From Methylosinus sp. H3A (GTDB lineage Bacteria; Pseudomonadota; Alphaproteobacteria; Rhizobiales; Beijerinckiaceae), in NCBI RefSeq assembly GCF_015709455.1, contig NZ_JADNQW010000005.1, forward strand, positions 2,224,501 to 2,288,500: 64,000 nucleotides of DNA. The letters are read 5' to 3'. The translations under genes and the position numbers were made by a program. Every line of letters begins with the position of its first letter. The first letter of the stretch is position 1. Under the pieces are notes generated by a model. It saw only the letters and a program-made list of their open reading frames with translations, did no database searches and had not been told where the DNA came from. Shown piece after piece: positions 25,756-35,696 of this stretch.

Positions 25756-27867
25756 TCAGCCACAATCGGAATCGACGCTCTCGTCCGTTTCATCGTCCGA
25801 CAGAAACTCAGGCAGCTCTTCGGATTCGTCGGCTGCTTCGCCTGCCGAGAACTCGTCCTGCACACCTTCGTCGAGCCTCAAAGGCTCCGGCAACCAGCCG
25901 GAGTCGGCGAGCAGGCGTTCGGCTTCGACCGCCATCTCGCTCTTTTTCAGATGTTCGATGAGCTGGACGGCGCGTTCGCCCTTGGCCTCGCGGACGGCGT
26001 CCAGGATTCGTCGCTTCGGCACGCGACCGAGATAATTGTCGACTGTCGGCTTCCAACCGGCGTCGACCATGTTCAAGCCGACCGCCCGAGCGAGCCGGTC
26101 GGCATTCTTCAAGCGCTGTTGTACCGAATGCGCCGTGACCGCGCCGCCACCATAGCGGTCCGTCTTCTCATGGAGGGCGTTGACGCCATGGCTGACGCAA
26201 TGCGCGAGCAACGCGAGGCGATGCGCGTCGTCGAGGTCGACGAGCCAATCCCAGAGCGCCTGATCGTCCCTGGGAATGCTCGATTTCCACGCATCCTGCC
26301 GCTCCGCGATCGCATGTGAGCTGGCGCTGTTCTTCAGATCCGTGGGCTGGATCGGAAAGGCGATCTGCCGCAAGGAAATTTCCAAGCCGGAGGCCGAAGT
26401 CGCCGCGTAATGGAAGGTGTCGGCGACGAGCTTGTGCAGCAGCGCCGTGATGGCGACGTTCGGATTATTCGCGACGGCGTTCTGCAGCGCCAATGTTCTG
26501 TGCGCCGTCAGCTCGATCATCAGCCGCTCGGGCAATGGCGCGAGCGCGTCGGTTTCGCCGTCCTCCGAGTCGACCGGGCGTCCTCCAATGGTGGTGACGG
26601 TCTGCTGCACGGCGGGAGCAATGGCTGGTGACAATTCGACTGTGCCCGCATCCTCGTTCGTGTTCTCCTCATGAGCGGGCGCCTCGTCCTCGTGCCGTAC
26701 ATAGCCGCGATCAATAGATAGAAGGCCTTCGGCGTCGATGCTGACGAATGCTCCGGCGTGCGCGACCTCGGTCGGGTCGAAGCTCCGCGGTCGATTTTGC
26801 AATTCGGCGAGCGCAGTCTCGATTTCACCCAATCGCCGGTCTACATCCTCCGGCAGCTCGTCCACTCTTTCATATTCGATTTCCAGGCTCTCATGCTCGG
26901 CCGCGAGCGAGTCGATCGTCGCCTGTTCGTCGCCCGTCAACTCGGTGGGCGCGCCGACGAGTTCTCTCAGCCCATTCGTATGTCCGAATGGAAAAGAGAT
27001 CGCGACCTCGACCCATTTCCAGCCCTCGGCGGCGACCGTTTCGGCGGCAGCCTTCAACTTCTCGACGACGAGGCTGTCGAGCAAGGCGACATTTTCCAGC
27101 CAGCCGCCGTCGTCGTGCTGAAACAGGTCGCGCATGACGATTCCGCCCCCCGCTTCATAGGCATCGAGACCTACGAAGACGGCTCGCCGGTCAGCGGCGC
27201 GCACGGCTTTTTCCGTCAGCATGCGCCGAATCTGATAAGGCTCTTTCGACCAGGACTTTTCCAGCGCCGCCCAGACCTGCTCCTGGCGAGCATGGTCCGA
27301 CGAGACAGTGAAGGCCATCAACTGCTCCAGCGACATTCCGTCTTCGGCATAGATGTCGAGGAGCTTCTCCGACACGCTGGTCAGCCGCAGGCGCTGCTTC
27401 ACGACATTGACGCCGATGAAGAAGGCCGCGGCGATGTCCTCCTCGGACTTTCCCTTCGCCCGCATCGTCTGAAAGGCTCGGAATTGATCGAGCGAGTGCA
27501 GCGGCGCGCGCTGGACATTCTCGGCGAGCGAGTCGTCTTCCGCGAGGATGTCGCTCATGGGATCCCGGACGACGCAGGGGACAGGCGCCGTTTTGGCGAG
27601 CCGCTTCTGTTTGACCAGAAGCTCGAGCGCCCGATAGCGGCGACCGCCCGCGGGAATTTCGAACATGCCGGTCTCGGCGCCGTCAGCGTCGAGCACGGGC
27701 CGGACGTTCAGGCCCTGGAGCAGTGTGCGCCGAGCGATGTCCTCGGCGAGTTCCTCGATCGAGACGCCGGCCTTCACGCGTCGGACATTCGCCTGGGAGA
27801 GGACGAGCTTGTTGAAAGGAATGTCGCGCGAGGATGACAGTGTGATCTTGTGAACGGCAGTAGTCAT
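25756..27867 (-). CDS. Long ParB/RepB-family protein
   Basis: This 703-aa protein has a ParB N-terminal nuclease-like/CTPase domain: LSQANVRRV near residue 25, then IPAGGRRYRALELLVKQKRL (the GxRR box), SLAENVQRAPLHSLDQFRAF and the KorB/HTH region AAFFIGVNVVKQRLRLTSVS. Classical ParB proteins are about 300 aa. The extra C-terminal 400 residues, partly acidic (SEELPEFLSDDETDESVD at the end), are typical of the ICE version. It may not be a true partition protein, because the ParA near 2 kb lies far away. It sits between the methylase-helicase gene and DUF932. Confidence 0.9.
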   Translation of the reverse strand: MTTAVHKITLSSSRDIPFNKLVLSQANVRRVKAGVSIEELAEDIARRTLLQGLNVRPVLDADGAETGMFEIPAGGRRYRALELLVKQKRLAKTAPVPCVVRDPMSDILAEDDSLAENVQRAPLHSLDQFRAFQTMRAKGKSEEDIAAAFFIGVNVVKQRLRLTSVSEKLLDIYAEDGMSLEQLMAFTVSSDHARQEQVWAALEKSWSKEPYQIRRMLTEKAVRAADRRAVFVGLDAYEAGGGIVMRDLFQHDDGGWLENVALLDSLVVEKLKAAAETVAAEGWKWVEVAISFPFGHTNGLRELVGAPTELTGDEQATIDSLAAEHESLEIEYERVDELPEDVDRRLGEIETALAELQNRPRSFDPTEVAHAGAFVSIDAEGLLSIDRGYVRHEDEAPAHEENTNEDAGTVELSPAIAPAVQQTVTTIGGRPVDSEDGETDALAPLPERLMIELTAHRTLALQNAVANNPNVAITALLHKLVADTFHYAATSASGLEISLRQIAFPIQPTDLKNSASSHAIAERQDAWKSSIPRDDQALWDWLVDLDDAHRLALLAHCVSHGVNALHEKTDRYGGGAVTAHSVQQRLKNADRLARAVGLNMVDAGWKPTVDNYLGRVPKRRILDAVREAKGERAVQLIEHLKKSEMAVEAERLLADSGWLPEPLRLDEGVQDEFSAGEAADESEELPEFLSDDETDESVDSDCG

Positions 27868-28040
27868 GGGGATGAACTCCGTGACAGGCGGCCGAAAGCC
27901 TCTCTCTCGGCTCGCAGCCCGTCACGAAGCGCGGCGCCGCCCTCTGACTCTGAGGACGACGCCACGGGAAAGAGGATCAGCAGATGCGGAAATGCACGAA
28001 GCCGGAGATACGGATTTCCGCGTCTCCGGCTTTCCGGAAT

Positions 28041-29237
28041 TCAAGCTGCGCGATCGAGGAGCTTCTTGGCGCGACCCTCCAGATCGAGACGGGCGTCCTG
28101 ATGTGTCTTGTTCCGCGCCACGGCAGTGATGCCCTGCACGAAATCGAAGATGCTCTCGGGCTTTCGACCTTCCTCGGCCAAGACGGTATCAATGATCTTC
28201 GCCGTCTCCTTCTTGGAAAAGCCGCGCCGTCGCAGGAACTCGTCGCGGTCCTCGTCGGTTCGGGCGACGATCTTTTCCCGCGCGGCCTTGATGCCGTTCA
28301 CGAATGGCATGGGTGAGGAATCGGCGAAGCGGGTCAGCGCCGGGGCGGCCTCATGTGCGAAGCGGGAGGCGGCGTATTTCGAGTGGCGGATGGTGATTTC
28401 CTCGAAATCTTCGACGCCCCAAAGATTCCTGTTTTGGCAAACCGCGCGGAGATAGAAGCTCGCGATGCCGAGCGTCTTTGCGCCGACCTCGGAATTCCAG
28501 CAGTAGAAGCCGCGGAAATAAAGATCAGGCGAGCCGTCCGGCAGCCGACCGGCTTCGATCGGATTGAGATCGTCCACGAGAAAGAGGAAGACGTCGCGGT
28601 CCGAGGCATACAGGGTCGTCGTGTCCTGCGTGATATCGACGTGCGGATGGTAGACGCCGGTCGACCAGTCGAGCACGCCCGGCACCTTCCAGCGCGTATC
28701 GCCCGTGCCGTTGCCCGCGATGCGCTGCACGGCCTCGACAAGTTCATGGTCGTAGATGCGGCCATAGTCGGGGCCGGTCACGGCTCGCAGTTCGACGCGG
28801 CCATCTTCGATCTCCAACGTCTTCACTTGCTCGGCGCGATTCGACGTCAAGCCGTATTGGAGGTTGATGCCGGCGAGTGGCGCCGGGAGCTGGCGGAGGT
28901 AGGCGGCCGGCGCGCCGACCAGGCTCGCGAGCTGACCGAAGCTCCAATGCGTCGGCGCGATCGGCGCGTCCGAGCCGGGCAATGTGAGAGTGAGGCGCTC
29001 CGCGTTACCGCGGTCGGCCCCCACCCGGATCGCCGCGCTCTCCACCGTCCGAGTGCGGCTGCGCTCGGTCCGGCCGCGCGCTGCCGCGTAGAGGTCTGAC
29101 AGGGACAGGAAGCGCTCGTCTGGCGGCCGGGAGAACCATTCCGAGGACACGCGGCCGATTCGTTCGCCCCGATGTACGTCCACTTTGTAGCCGGCGGCCC
29201 GATCGTGCGGAGTATCCAAAATAGCTGACTTGGTCAT
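28041..29237 (-). CDS. DUF932 family protein
   Basis: This 398-aa protein belongs to DUF932, often a phage or plasmid homologue of the YfjQ/anti-restriction-like group. Marks are SDAPIAPTHWSFGQLASLVG, RIYDHELVEAVQRI, FRGFYCWNSEVGAKTLGIAS and LRAVCQNRNLWGVEDFEEIT. The function is unknown. The start is the ATG preceding TKSAIL, because GGAG lies 8 bp upstream; an ATG 15 bp earlier is the alternative. It is the first gene of the long minus-strand backbone operon that runs down to the DUF2493 gene. The 329 bp upstream (29238-29566) show no gene and should contain its promoter. Confidence 0.9.
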   Translation of the reverse strand: MTKSAILDTPHDRAAGYKVDVHRGERIGRVSSEWFSRPPDERFLSLSDLYAAARGRTERSRTRTVESAAIRVGADRGNAERLTLTLPGSDAPIAPTHWSFGQLASLVGAPAAYLRQLPAPLAGINLQYGLTSNRAEQVKTLEIEDGRVELRAVTGPDYGRIYDHELVEAVQRIAGNGTGDTRWKVPGVLDWSTGVYHPHVDITQDTTTLYASDRDVFLFLVDDLNPIEAGRLPDGSPDLYFRGFYCWNSEVGAKTLGIASFYLRAVCQNRNLWGVEDFEEITIRHSKYAASRFAHEAAPALTRFADSSPMPFVNGIKAAREKIVARTDEDRDEFLRRRGFSKKETAKIIDTVLAEEGRKPESIFDFVQGITAVARNKTHQDARLDLEGRAKKLLDRAA

Positions 29238-29566
29238 AGGGTTGATCTCCATGACGGGCGCTGGAGGCCTCTTCTCTAGCGCTCGACCCGTCACGGAAAT
29301 CGGTCCGACCTCTTCCTCTGGGAGCTCACACCGCTCGGCTGACTACGACCAATATACACTGGCAGGAAGAGGTCGCGGTGGCCGAGAAGGACAGGCTCGA
29401 GTGGGTCGTATGCCGCGCGCGATGAAGCCCGAATAGCGGCGAAGGGAACCTCCGCGCTGCAATGAAACGTTGGACACAGAGGATGGGGTCGCGGTCTGGA
29501 CCGGTGATCGATAGCCCATATCATCGGGCATTTTCCGTAAAGCGCTGCCGTGCTACCTAGGGGGGC

Positions 29567-29761
29567 ATGGCGCTATCCGCGACGGACCCCGTCAACGACA
29601 ACGATCCGGACCCGTATCGGCTCGGAATTGAGGGTTTCGCGCGCGGCGTTCCCCGGCACATGAATCCCTTCGACGAGACCGACTACGGGACCACGGTGTG
29701 GGAGGCATGGTTCGACGGATGGGACGACGCGAGCGACGAATCCCGAGAGTGGCGTAAATAA
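29567..29761 (+). CDS. Rmf/CrpP-like small protein
   Basis: This 64-aa protein has the pattern of the ribosome modulation factor/CrpP fold: YRLGIEGFARGVPRHMNPFD, then a central spacer and EAWFDGWDDASDE, with the typical aromatic-Gly-Trp ending. Rmf dimerises 70S ribosomes in stationary phase, and plasmid-borne relatives such as CrpP have been studied separately. Whether this copy works on ribosomes is unknown. A GGGGGG ribosome-binding box precedes the ATG. It is the first gene of the second cargo block, 43 bp before a DNA methyltransferase gene on the same strand. Confidence 0.7.
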   Translation: MALSATDPVNDNDPDPYRLGIEGFARGVPRHMNPFDETDYGTTVWEAWFDGWDDASDESREWRK

Positions 29762-29804
29762 TTGATTAACCATAAGCCTTGTACCCTGCCGCGAATTCGG
29801 TAAG

Positions 29805-30674
29805 ATGCTTGACTCCGAATTGAACGGCTGGACGTCGATGTTGCAAGTTCTTGATGGTAATCGCGCGGTTCGTCAGGCGGAAGCCCGATCGCGCTCATGG
29901 ATGGTGGGACGGCAGGAGATTGTCCTCGGCGACTGCGAGGATGAATTGGCGCGCATGGAGGCCGGAAGCACCGACGTCGTCGTCACGTCGCCTCCTTACA
30001 ACATCGGCGTCGCCTACCGGTCCTACGACGACAAGAGGCCGCGCGAGGAATATCTGGAGTGGCTGAGACGGATCGCCGCTGCGATCGAGCGCGTGATGAA
30101 GGATGACGGGTCCTTCTTCCTCAACGTCGGCAGCACGAACGCCGACCCCTGGCTTGCGATGGACGTCGCGAACGTCTTCCGCGAGGCGTTCACGCTTCAG
30201 AACAATTTCACCTGGGTGAAGTCGATCAGCATCGGCGACGATTCCGTCGGCCACTTCAAGCCGATCGCCGGCCAGCGCTTCCTCAACAACAACCACGAGT
30301 CGATCTTCCACTTCACGAAGACCGGGAGCGTGCGGCTCGACCGTCTCGCCGTCGGCGTCCCTTTCAAGGATAAGAGCAACATCGCGCGGTGGGGGCACGA
30401 CCGGGACAAGCGCTGCGCTGGGAATGTGTGGTTCATCCCATACAAGACCGTGCGCTCGAAGGCGCAGAAGTTCGACCACCCCGCAGGCTTTCCGGTCGAG
30501 CTTCCCGAGCGGTGTATCCGCCTGCACGGGAAGACGGCGGCGACGGTCCTCGATCCGTTCCTGGGCGCGGGATCGACGCTGGTCGCCGCCGAGCGGCTCG
30601 GCTGCGCCGGCGTCGGGATCGAGATCGATCCGCAATACGCCGGCACGGCCATGGAGCGCCTACGCGCGTCCTAA
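29805..30674 (+). CDS. Site-specific DNA methyltransferase, beta class
   Basis: This 289-aa protein is a solitary amino-methyltransferase. The catalytic motif IV (VTSPPYNIGVAY) comes first, near residue 62. The SAM-binding motif I (VLDPFLGAGSTLVAAERLG) is C-terminal, near residue 248, the order of the beta class (N4-cytosine or N6-adenine). The segment FLNNNHESIFHFTKTG is also typical. No restriction endonuclease partner is adjacent, so it is either an orphan, perhaps protective, or part of the larger cargo operon downstream. The first ATG has a weak ribosome-binding site; internal ATGs at 29838 or 29901 are possible starts. Confidence 0.92.
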   Translation: MLDSELNGWTSMLQVLDGNRAVRQAEARSRSWMVGRQEIVLGDCEDELARMEAGSTDVVVTSPPYNIGVAYRSYDDKRPREEYLEWLRRIAAAIERVMKDDGSFFLNVGSTNADPWLAMDVANVFREAFTLQNNFTWVKSISIGDDSVGHFKPIAGQRFLNNNHESIFHFTKTGSVRLDRLAVGVPFKDKSNIARWGHDRDKRCAGNVWFIPYKTVRSKAQKFDHPAGFPVELPERCIRLHGKTAATVLDPFLGAGSTLVAAERLGCAGVGIEIDPQYAGTAMERLRAS

Positions 30675-30917
30675 TTTCGGTCCAAGGACCCGCTCGAACG
30701 CGCGGCGCAGCCGGTTTTCCCAGCCGCCATTGCGGTAGTCGAAGGCGTATTTGGGAATGCGCCGCAGATCGTCCGGCGTTAGTTCCAGCTCGCCGGTGAG
30801 GCGATTCAATTGCCTTTGCAATTTGACGAGGAGCCCCTGGAAGCCGCCGTCCTTGGCGGTTTCGGGAGGCTGTTTCAGAATCTCGTCGGACTCTTCCGAC
30901 ATCAGAATAACTTTCAT
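30660..30917 (-). CDS. Small conserved hypothetical protein, 85 aa
   Basis: This 85-aa protein is highly charged and helical: KVILMSEESDEILKQPPETA, then GLLVKLQRQLNRLTGELELT and FDYRNGGWENRLRRAFERVL. It converges with the methyltransferase gene and overlaps its end by 15 bp. I do not recognise a family. The protein reads as genuine (balanced composition, regular heptads), and it may be an accessory factor of the neighbouring DNA-modification genes. The 376 bp upstream (30918-31293) contain no other gene. Confidence 0.6.
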   Translation of the reverse strand: MKVILMSEESDEILKQPPETAKDGGFQGLLVKLQRQLNRLTGELELTPDDLRRIPKYAFDYRNGGWENRLRRAFERVLGPKLGRA

Positions 30918-31102
30918 CTGTCGTTCCTGGGTATCGAGGAGGAGGATGCCGGCGCGTCGGGGAGGAATCGTGGCGCTCCGACATTAAGTAGTCGAGCAGA
31001 TTCCGGGGCGGCATTCAAGCAACAGATACTTCATCGCAGCTTAATCTAAGCAATTGTAATAAAAAATTGCCTTGTATATCAAGGGGGGCTTCGGAAGCTT
31101 TA

Positions 31103-31129
31103 AGTAGTATATCCCCTGTGGATACTACT
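31103..31129. promoter_or_regulatory. Inverted repeat upstream of the restriction-like operon
   Basis: AGTAGTAT (31103-31110) and ATACTACT (31122-31129) are perfectly complementary around an 11-base centre, about 165 bp before the methyltransferase start. An AT-rich stretch at 31040-31080 lies just upstream. This is a plausible operator or transcript-control hairpin for the operon. Confidence 0.45.
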
Positions 31130-32870
31130 CTCAAAGTCGCCGGAACGGCGATGGCCGACGAATTGATGGCCGGGTTGTCGCGGGTCATGGCGCCGAGCGG
31201 TGTGGGGCACCAATCTCGACCCATCCGAGCCATTGACAAAGGTCGCGAGCCGGTGGCGATTCCAATCGGGACTGAGCCCGCGGATTCGAAAAAATGAATG
31301 CTGTAGAAATCGAGGAAGCCGTCTCGACGCTTGCCGCCGCTCCGTTCGACCCCATTGAATTCCCATACGCTTTCCTTGCCGCCTTCGGCAACAAGGAGAC
31401 GACGCTCAAGCGGCTCCGCAGCGGCTCGTCCAATGCCTCGGACGTCACGGGAGGCGTTCTTCAGCGCAACAACATCCATCTCGCGGCCTGCGCGGACGGC
31501 AAAGTCGGCGCGATGCTCACGGCGCTCAGGAAAAGCCCAAAGACTGCATCTGCGAAGGTCAAGTTCATCCTCGCGACCGACGGCGCCGACTTCGAGGCAG
31601 AGGATCTGAACACGGGCGAGACCGTCGCCTGCGACTATTCGGATTTCCCCAACCATTTCGGCTTCTTCCTGTCGCTCGCGGGGATCTCCACCGTCAAGCA
31701 AATCCGCGAAAGCTCGTTCGACATCCGGGCCACCAGTCGCCTGAACAAGCTGTATGTCGAACTGCTGAAGGACAATCCCGAATGGGGGGCCGCCAAGCGC
31801 CGCCATGACATGAACCACTTCATGGCGCGGCTGATATTCTGCTTCTTCGCGGAGGACACGGACATCTTCTGCCGGGAGAGGCTGTTCACCTCCACGATCG
31901 AGACGATGAGCGAGAAGGATTCGTCCAACACCCACGAGGTGATCGGGGAGCTGTTCCGCGCCATGAATACGAAGACGGCGGAGCGTGAGAGCGCCAGGGT
32001 TCCGCGCTGGGCCGACGCCTTCCCCTATGTGAACGGCGGCCTATTTTCGGGCGACACCGACGTTCCCCGATTCAGCCGCATCGCACGGTCCTATCTCCTT
32101 CACATCGGCAACTTGGACTGGAAGAAGATCAACCCCGATATCTTCGGGTCGATGATCCAGGCCGTCGCCGACGACGAAGAGCGCGGCGCGCTCGGCATGC
32201 ACTACACCAGCGTGCCCAACATCCTGAAGGTGCTCAATCCGCTCTTCCTGGATGACCTGCGGGCGAAGCTCGAGGAGGCCGGCGACAATCCACGCATGTT
32301 GCTGAACCTCCGCAAGCGCATCTCGAGGATTCGCGTGTTCGATCCGGCATGCGGCTCGGGCAACTTTCTCGTCATTTCCTACAAAGAGATGCGGGCGATC
32401 GAGGCAGAGATCAACCGCCGGCGAGGCGAAGAGGGACGCAAGAGCGACATCCCGCTCACCAATTTCCGCGGCATCGAGCTGCGCGACTTCCCCGCGGAGA
32501 TCGCACGGCTGGCCCTCATCATCGCCGAATACCAATGCGACGTCCTCTATCGCGGCCAGAAAGAGGCTTTGGCCGAGTTCCTGCCGCTCGACACGCAGAA
32601 CTGGATCACCTGCGGCAACGCGCTGCGCCTCGACTGGCAGAGCATCTGCCCTCCCACCGGGACAGGGGTGAAGCACCATGCCGACGACCTATTTCATACG
32701 CCGTTCGACCAGGCGCAGATCGATTTCGAGAACGAAGGCGGGGAAACCTATATTTGCGGGAATCCGCCTTACAAAGGACGCAACAAGAAAGAAGATGACG
32801 AGCGGAGCGATACTGAGCACGTTTTCGCTGCTTATCTAGGCTCATATGCATCGTTAGACTATGTTGCTAA

Positions 32871-34492
32871 CCCGGAAAATTCAGCGTAGGTTGGCGGGGG
32901 TGGTACAGCCTTTTGATTTGGCGTAGAGTTCGGGTGTCGAATCCAACTCGCGCCATTTCGAAGCCGCCACGCCCCGCCATGAACGATTTTACCCTGCCGC
33001 TTTCCGGCCTGTCACCTGTTTCCGGCAAGGCTGTCGTCGCCAAATTCGACGGCGGCCTGCTGTCATCCGATGGCGGCGTGCTGCTGCTGCGTGAGATCGA
33101 GCAGCGCCTGCGCGTCGCGGAGCGGCTCGCCGGCTGCATCCGTGATCCGCGCGATCCCGATCTCGTCACCCATACGCTCGCCGACATCATTCGCTTTCGC
33201 CTCCTCATGATCGGCGCCGGCTATGAGGACGGCAACGACGCCTCGGCGCTGCGCGGCGATCCGATGTTCAAGATGGCGCAAGGGCTCGCGCCTTCCGAGC
33301 GCGAGCTCGCCTCGCAATCAACGATCTCGCGCTTCGAGAATCTGCCGGACGCTCGCGCTCTGCTGCGCATGGGCCGCGCCATGGCCGATCTCTATTGCGA
33401 GTCGTTCCATCGCGTTCCAGAGCGCATCACGCTCGACATCGACGACACTTTCGACGCCGTCCATGGAGGCCAGCAACTCCGCCTCTTCAATGCGCATCAT
33501 GACGAATATGGCTTTCAGCCGATCGTCGTGTTCGACGGCTCCGGCCGCTTCGTGTCCGCCATGCTGCGGCCGGCCAAGCGCCCCAGCGGAAAAGAGGCCG
33601 AACGCTTCCTGCGCCGCCTGCTGCGCAGCATCCGCGCCAATTGGCCGAGAACGAAAATTCTGCTGCGCGCCGACAGCCATTATTGCACGCCCGAGACGAT
33701 CGACTTCTGCCGCGCCAATGGCCTCGACTTCATCTTCGGCGTCGCCCCGACGACGACGCTGAGGTCGCATATCCTCGGGCTCGAAGCCAAAACCAAGGCC
33801 GTGTTCGAAGCGGCGCCTTCGGCCGGCAAGGCGCGGCGCTACAAGGAATTCCTCGACGGCGCGCAGAGCTGGAGCCGCGTCGAGCGTATCATCGCGCGAA
33901 CCGAAGCCGGGCCCGACGGCGTCGACACGCGCTTCGTCGTCACCAATCTCGAGGCCCGCAACGCCCGCCGTCTCTATGAAGATGTCTACTGCCGGCGCGG
34001 CCAGGCCGAGAACCATATAAAATCCTGGAAGACGCATCTTTGCGCCGACCGAACCTCATGCATGAAAGCGACGGCCAATCAGCTTCGCCTGTTCCTGCAC
34101 GCCGGCGCCTATTGGATCATGTGGGGCCTGCGCATGGCCGCGCCCAAGCGCTCGTCTTGGCGCACGGCTCAGTTCGATACTCTTCGTCTGCGCCTCGTGA
34201 AGATCGCCGCGCGCGTCGTCGAGATGAAGACCGCCATCAAAATCCATCTGCCGACCAGCTGTCCCGACCGGCAATTCCTCCGCATTGCGCTCGCGCGCAT
34301 CCCGCGCCTCGCGACATGAAGCGCGGGGCGAGCGCCCCCGAAATCCGAACCCTTTTCCCTCAACCCGCAAGCCTTCGCCGTTCGAAACTCCGGCCCGCCG
34401 CCAGAGCCGCTGGCGCTGCGCGCGCGGTTATCTCGAACCCAAAAAATCTTCCACTTCACCGCGCGAGCCGGTCAAGCGCTGCATAATCGCGG
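32871..34492 (+). mobile_element. IS1380-family element inside the methyltransferase gene
   Basis: The element is flanked by CTAA (32867-32870 and 34493-34496), the 4-bp duplication usual for IS1380. Its ends, CCCGGAAAATTCAGCG on the left and CGCTGCATAATCGCGG on the right, are imperfect inverted repeats (about 11 of 16 positions pair). It carries one transposase in the same direction as the host gene. Confidence 0.85.
32979..34319 (+). CDS. IS1380-family transposase
   Basis: This 446-aa DDE transposase is complete. Family marks are AKFDGGLLSSDGGVLLLREI near the N terminus, RITLDIDDTFDAVHGGQQLR with catalytic acids, ILLRADSHYCTPETIDFCRA, and the C-terminal YCRRGQAENHIKSWKTHLCA region. The start is the ATG preceding NDFTLPLSG, which gives the family's normal N terminus. 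An upstream in-frame extension of 22 codons is IS leader sequence. It appears functional and is the agent that split the surrounding methyltransferase gene. Confidence 0.95.
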   Translation: MNDFTLPLSGLSPVSGKAVVAKFDGGLLSSDGGVLLLREIEQRLRVAERLAGCIRDPRDPDLVTHTLADIIRFRLLMIGAGYEDGNDASALRGDPMFKMAQGLAPSERELASQSTISRFENLPDARALLRMGRAMADLYCESFHRVPERITLDIDDTFDAVHGGQQLRLFNAHHDEYGFQPIVVFDGSGRFVSAMLRPAKRPSGKEAERFLRRLLRSIRANWPRTKILLRADSHYCTPETIDFCRANGLDFIFGVAPTTTLRSHILGLEAKTKAVFEAAPSAGKARRYKEFLDGAQSWSRVERIIARTEAGPDGVDTRFVVTNLEARNARRLYEDVYCRRGQAENHIKSWKTHLCADRTSCMKATANQLRLFLHAGAYWIMWGLRMAAPKRSSWRTAQFDTLRLRLVKIAARVVEMKTAIKIHLPTSCPDRQFLRIALARIPRLAT

Positions 34493-35696
34493 CTAATTGG
34501 TTCATAAAGGCATCTCATTTCTGCAATTCGACCAGAGCATCTGCAGCTTTTGTTGCTACGAATTCTATTTGTCAAGGTGAGCAAGTTGCGCTCCTTTGGC
34601 CCCTTCTGTTTAAAGCAGGAATGAAAATAATTTTCGCGCACACCTCCTTCAAATGGTCCAATCTCGCAAGCGATAATGCGGGCGTTACCGTAGTTATTGT
34701 TGGACTGTCGAAGGACGAACGAGGGGCTATAATATTCTCCGGCTCTGAAGCCCGCCGTGTCGATGTGATTGGCCCCTATTTGGTTCCGGGTTCGACGGCG
34801 GTTGTCACTCAGCGTAACTCTCCAATTTCCGAACTTGGTATAATGTATCTGGGGAACATGGCTAAAGACGGCGGCAACTTGATCATGTCGTTGGATCGGG
34901 CGCGACTGCTTGTCGAGCGGCATGCTGTCCCCCAGCATTTTATTAGAAAATTTTTCGGATCGGAAGAGATTATTCATTCCAGGCCACGCGCTTGCCTTTG
35001 GTTGGAGGAAGCAGAAGTCGAAGAAGCAAAAAACAACCCAATGGTAGGCCAAATTTTAGACAAAGTTAGAACCTTCCGCTCAAGCAGTAAAGCACCGTCT
35101 ACTAGAGCTCATGCCTCACAACCTCATAAATTTGTACAACTTTCCGCCTCGGGCGGGGAAAGGGCAATTATCGTTCCTAGGGTATCATCCGAGAATAGGC
35201 CATACCTTCCTGTTGATTTCTTCGAGAGAGGCCCTGTCATTGGCGACAAATGCCTTGCAATTTACGATGAGCCTTTGTGGAATATGGCTATACTAGCGTC
35301 TCGTTTGCACTTGATATGGATCGCTACAGTTTGCTCGCGACTTGAAATGCGCTTCTCGTATGGCAACAAAATCGGCTGGAATACCTTTCCAGTCCCTATG
35401 CTCACCGAGAAAAACAAGGCCGACCTGACGCGCTGCGCCGAGGACACCCTGCTCGCCCGCGAGAACCATTTCCCGGCCACCATCGCCGACCTCTACGATC
35501 CCGAGACGATGCCCGAGGATCTGCGAAGAGCGCATGAGAAGAACGATGAGACGCTCGAGCGCATCTACATCGGGCGCCGCTTCAAGAACGACACGGAACG
35601 ACTCGAAAAGCTGTTTGATCTTTACACCAAAATGACCGCGGCGCAGGGGGCGGGCTCCCCCAAGGCCAAGGCGGCGAAGAAATCGAAGGCGAATTC

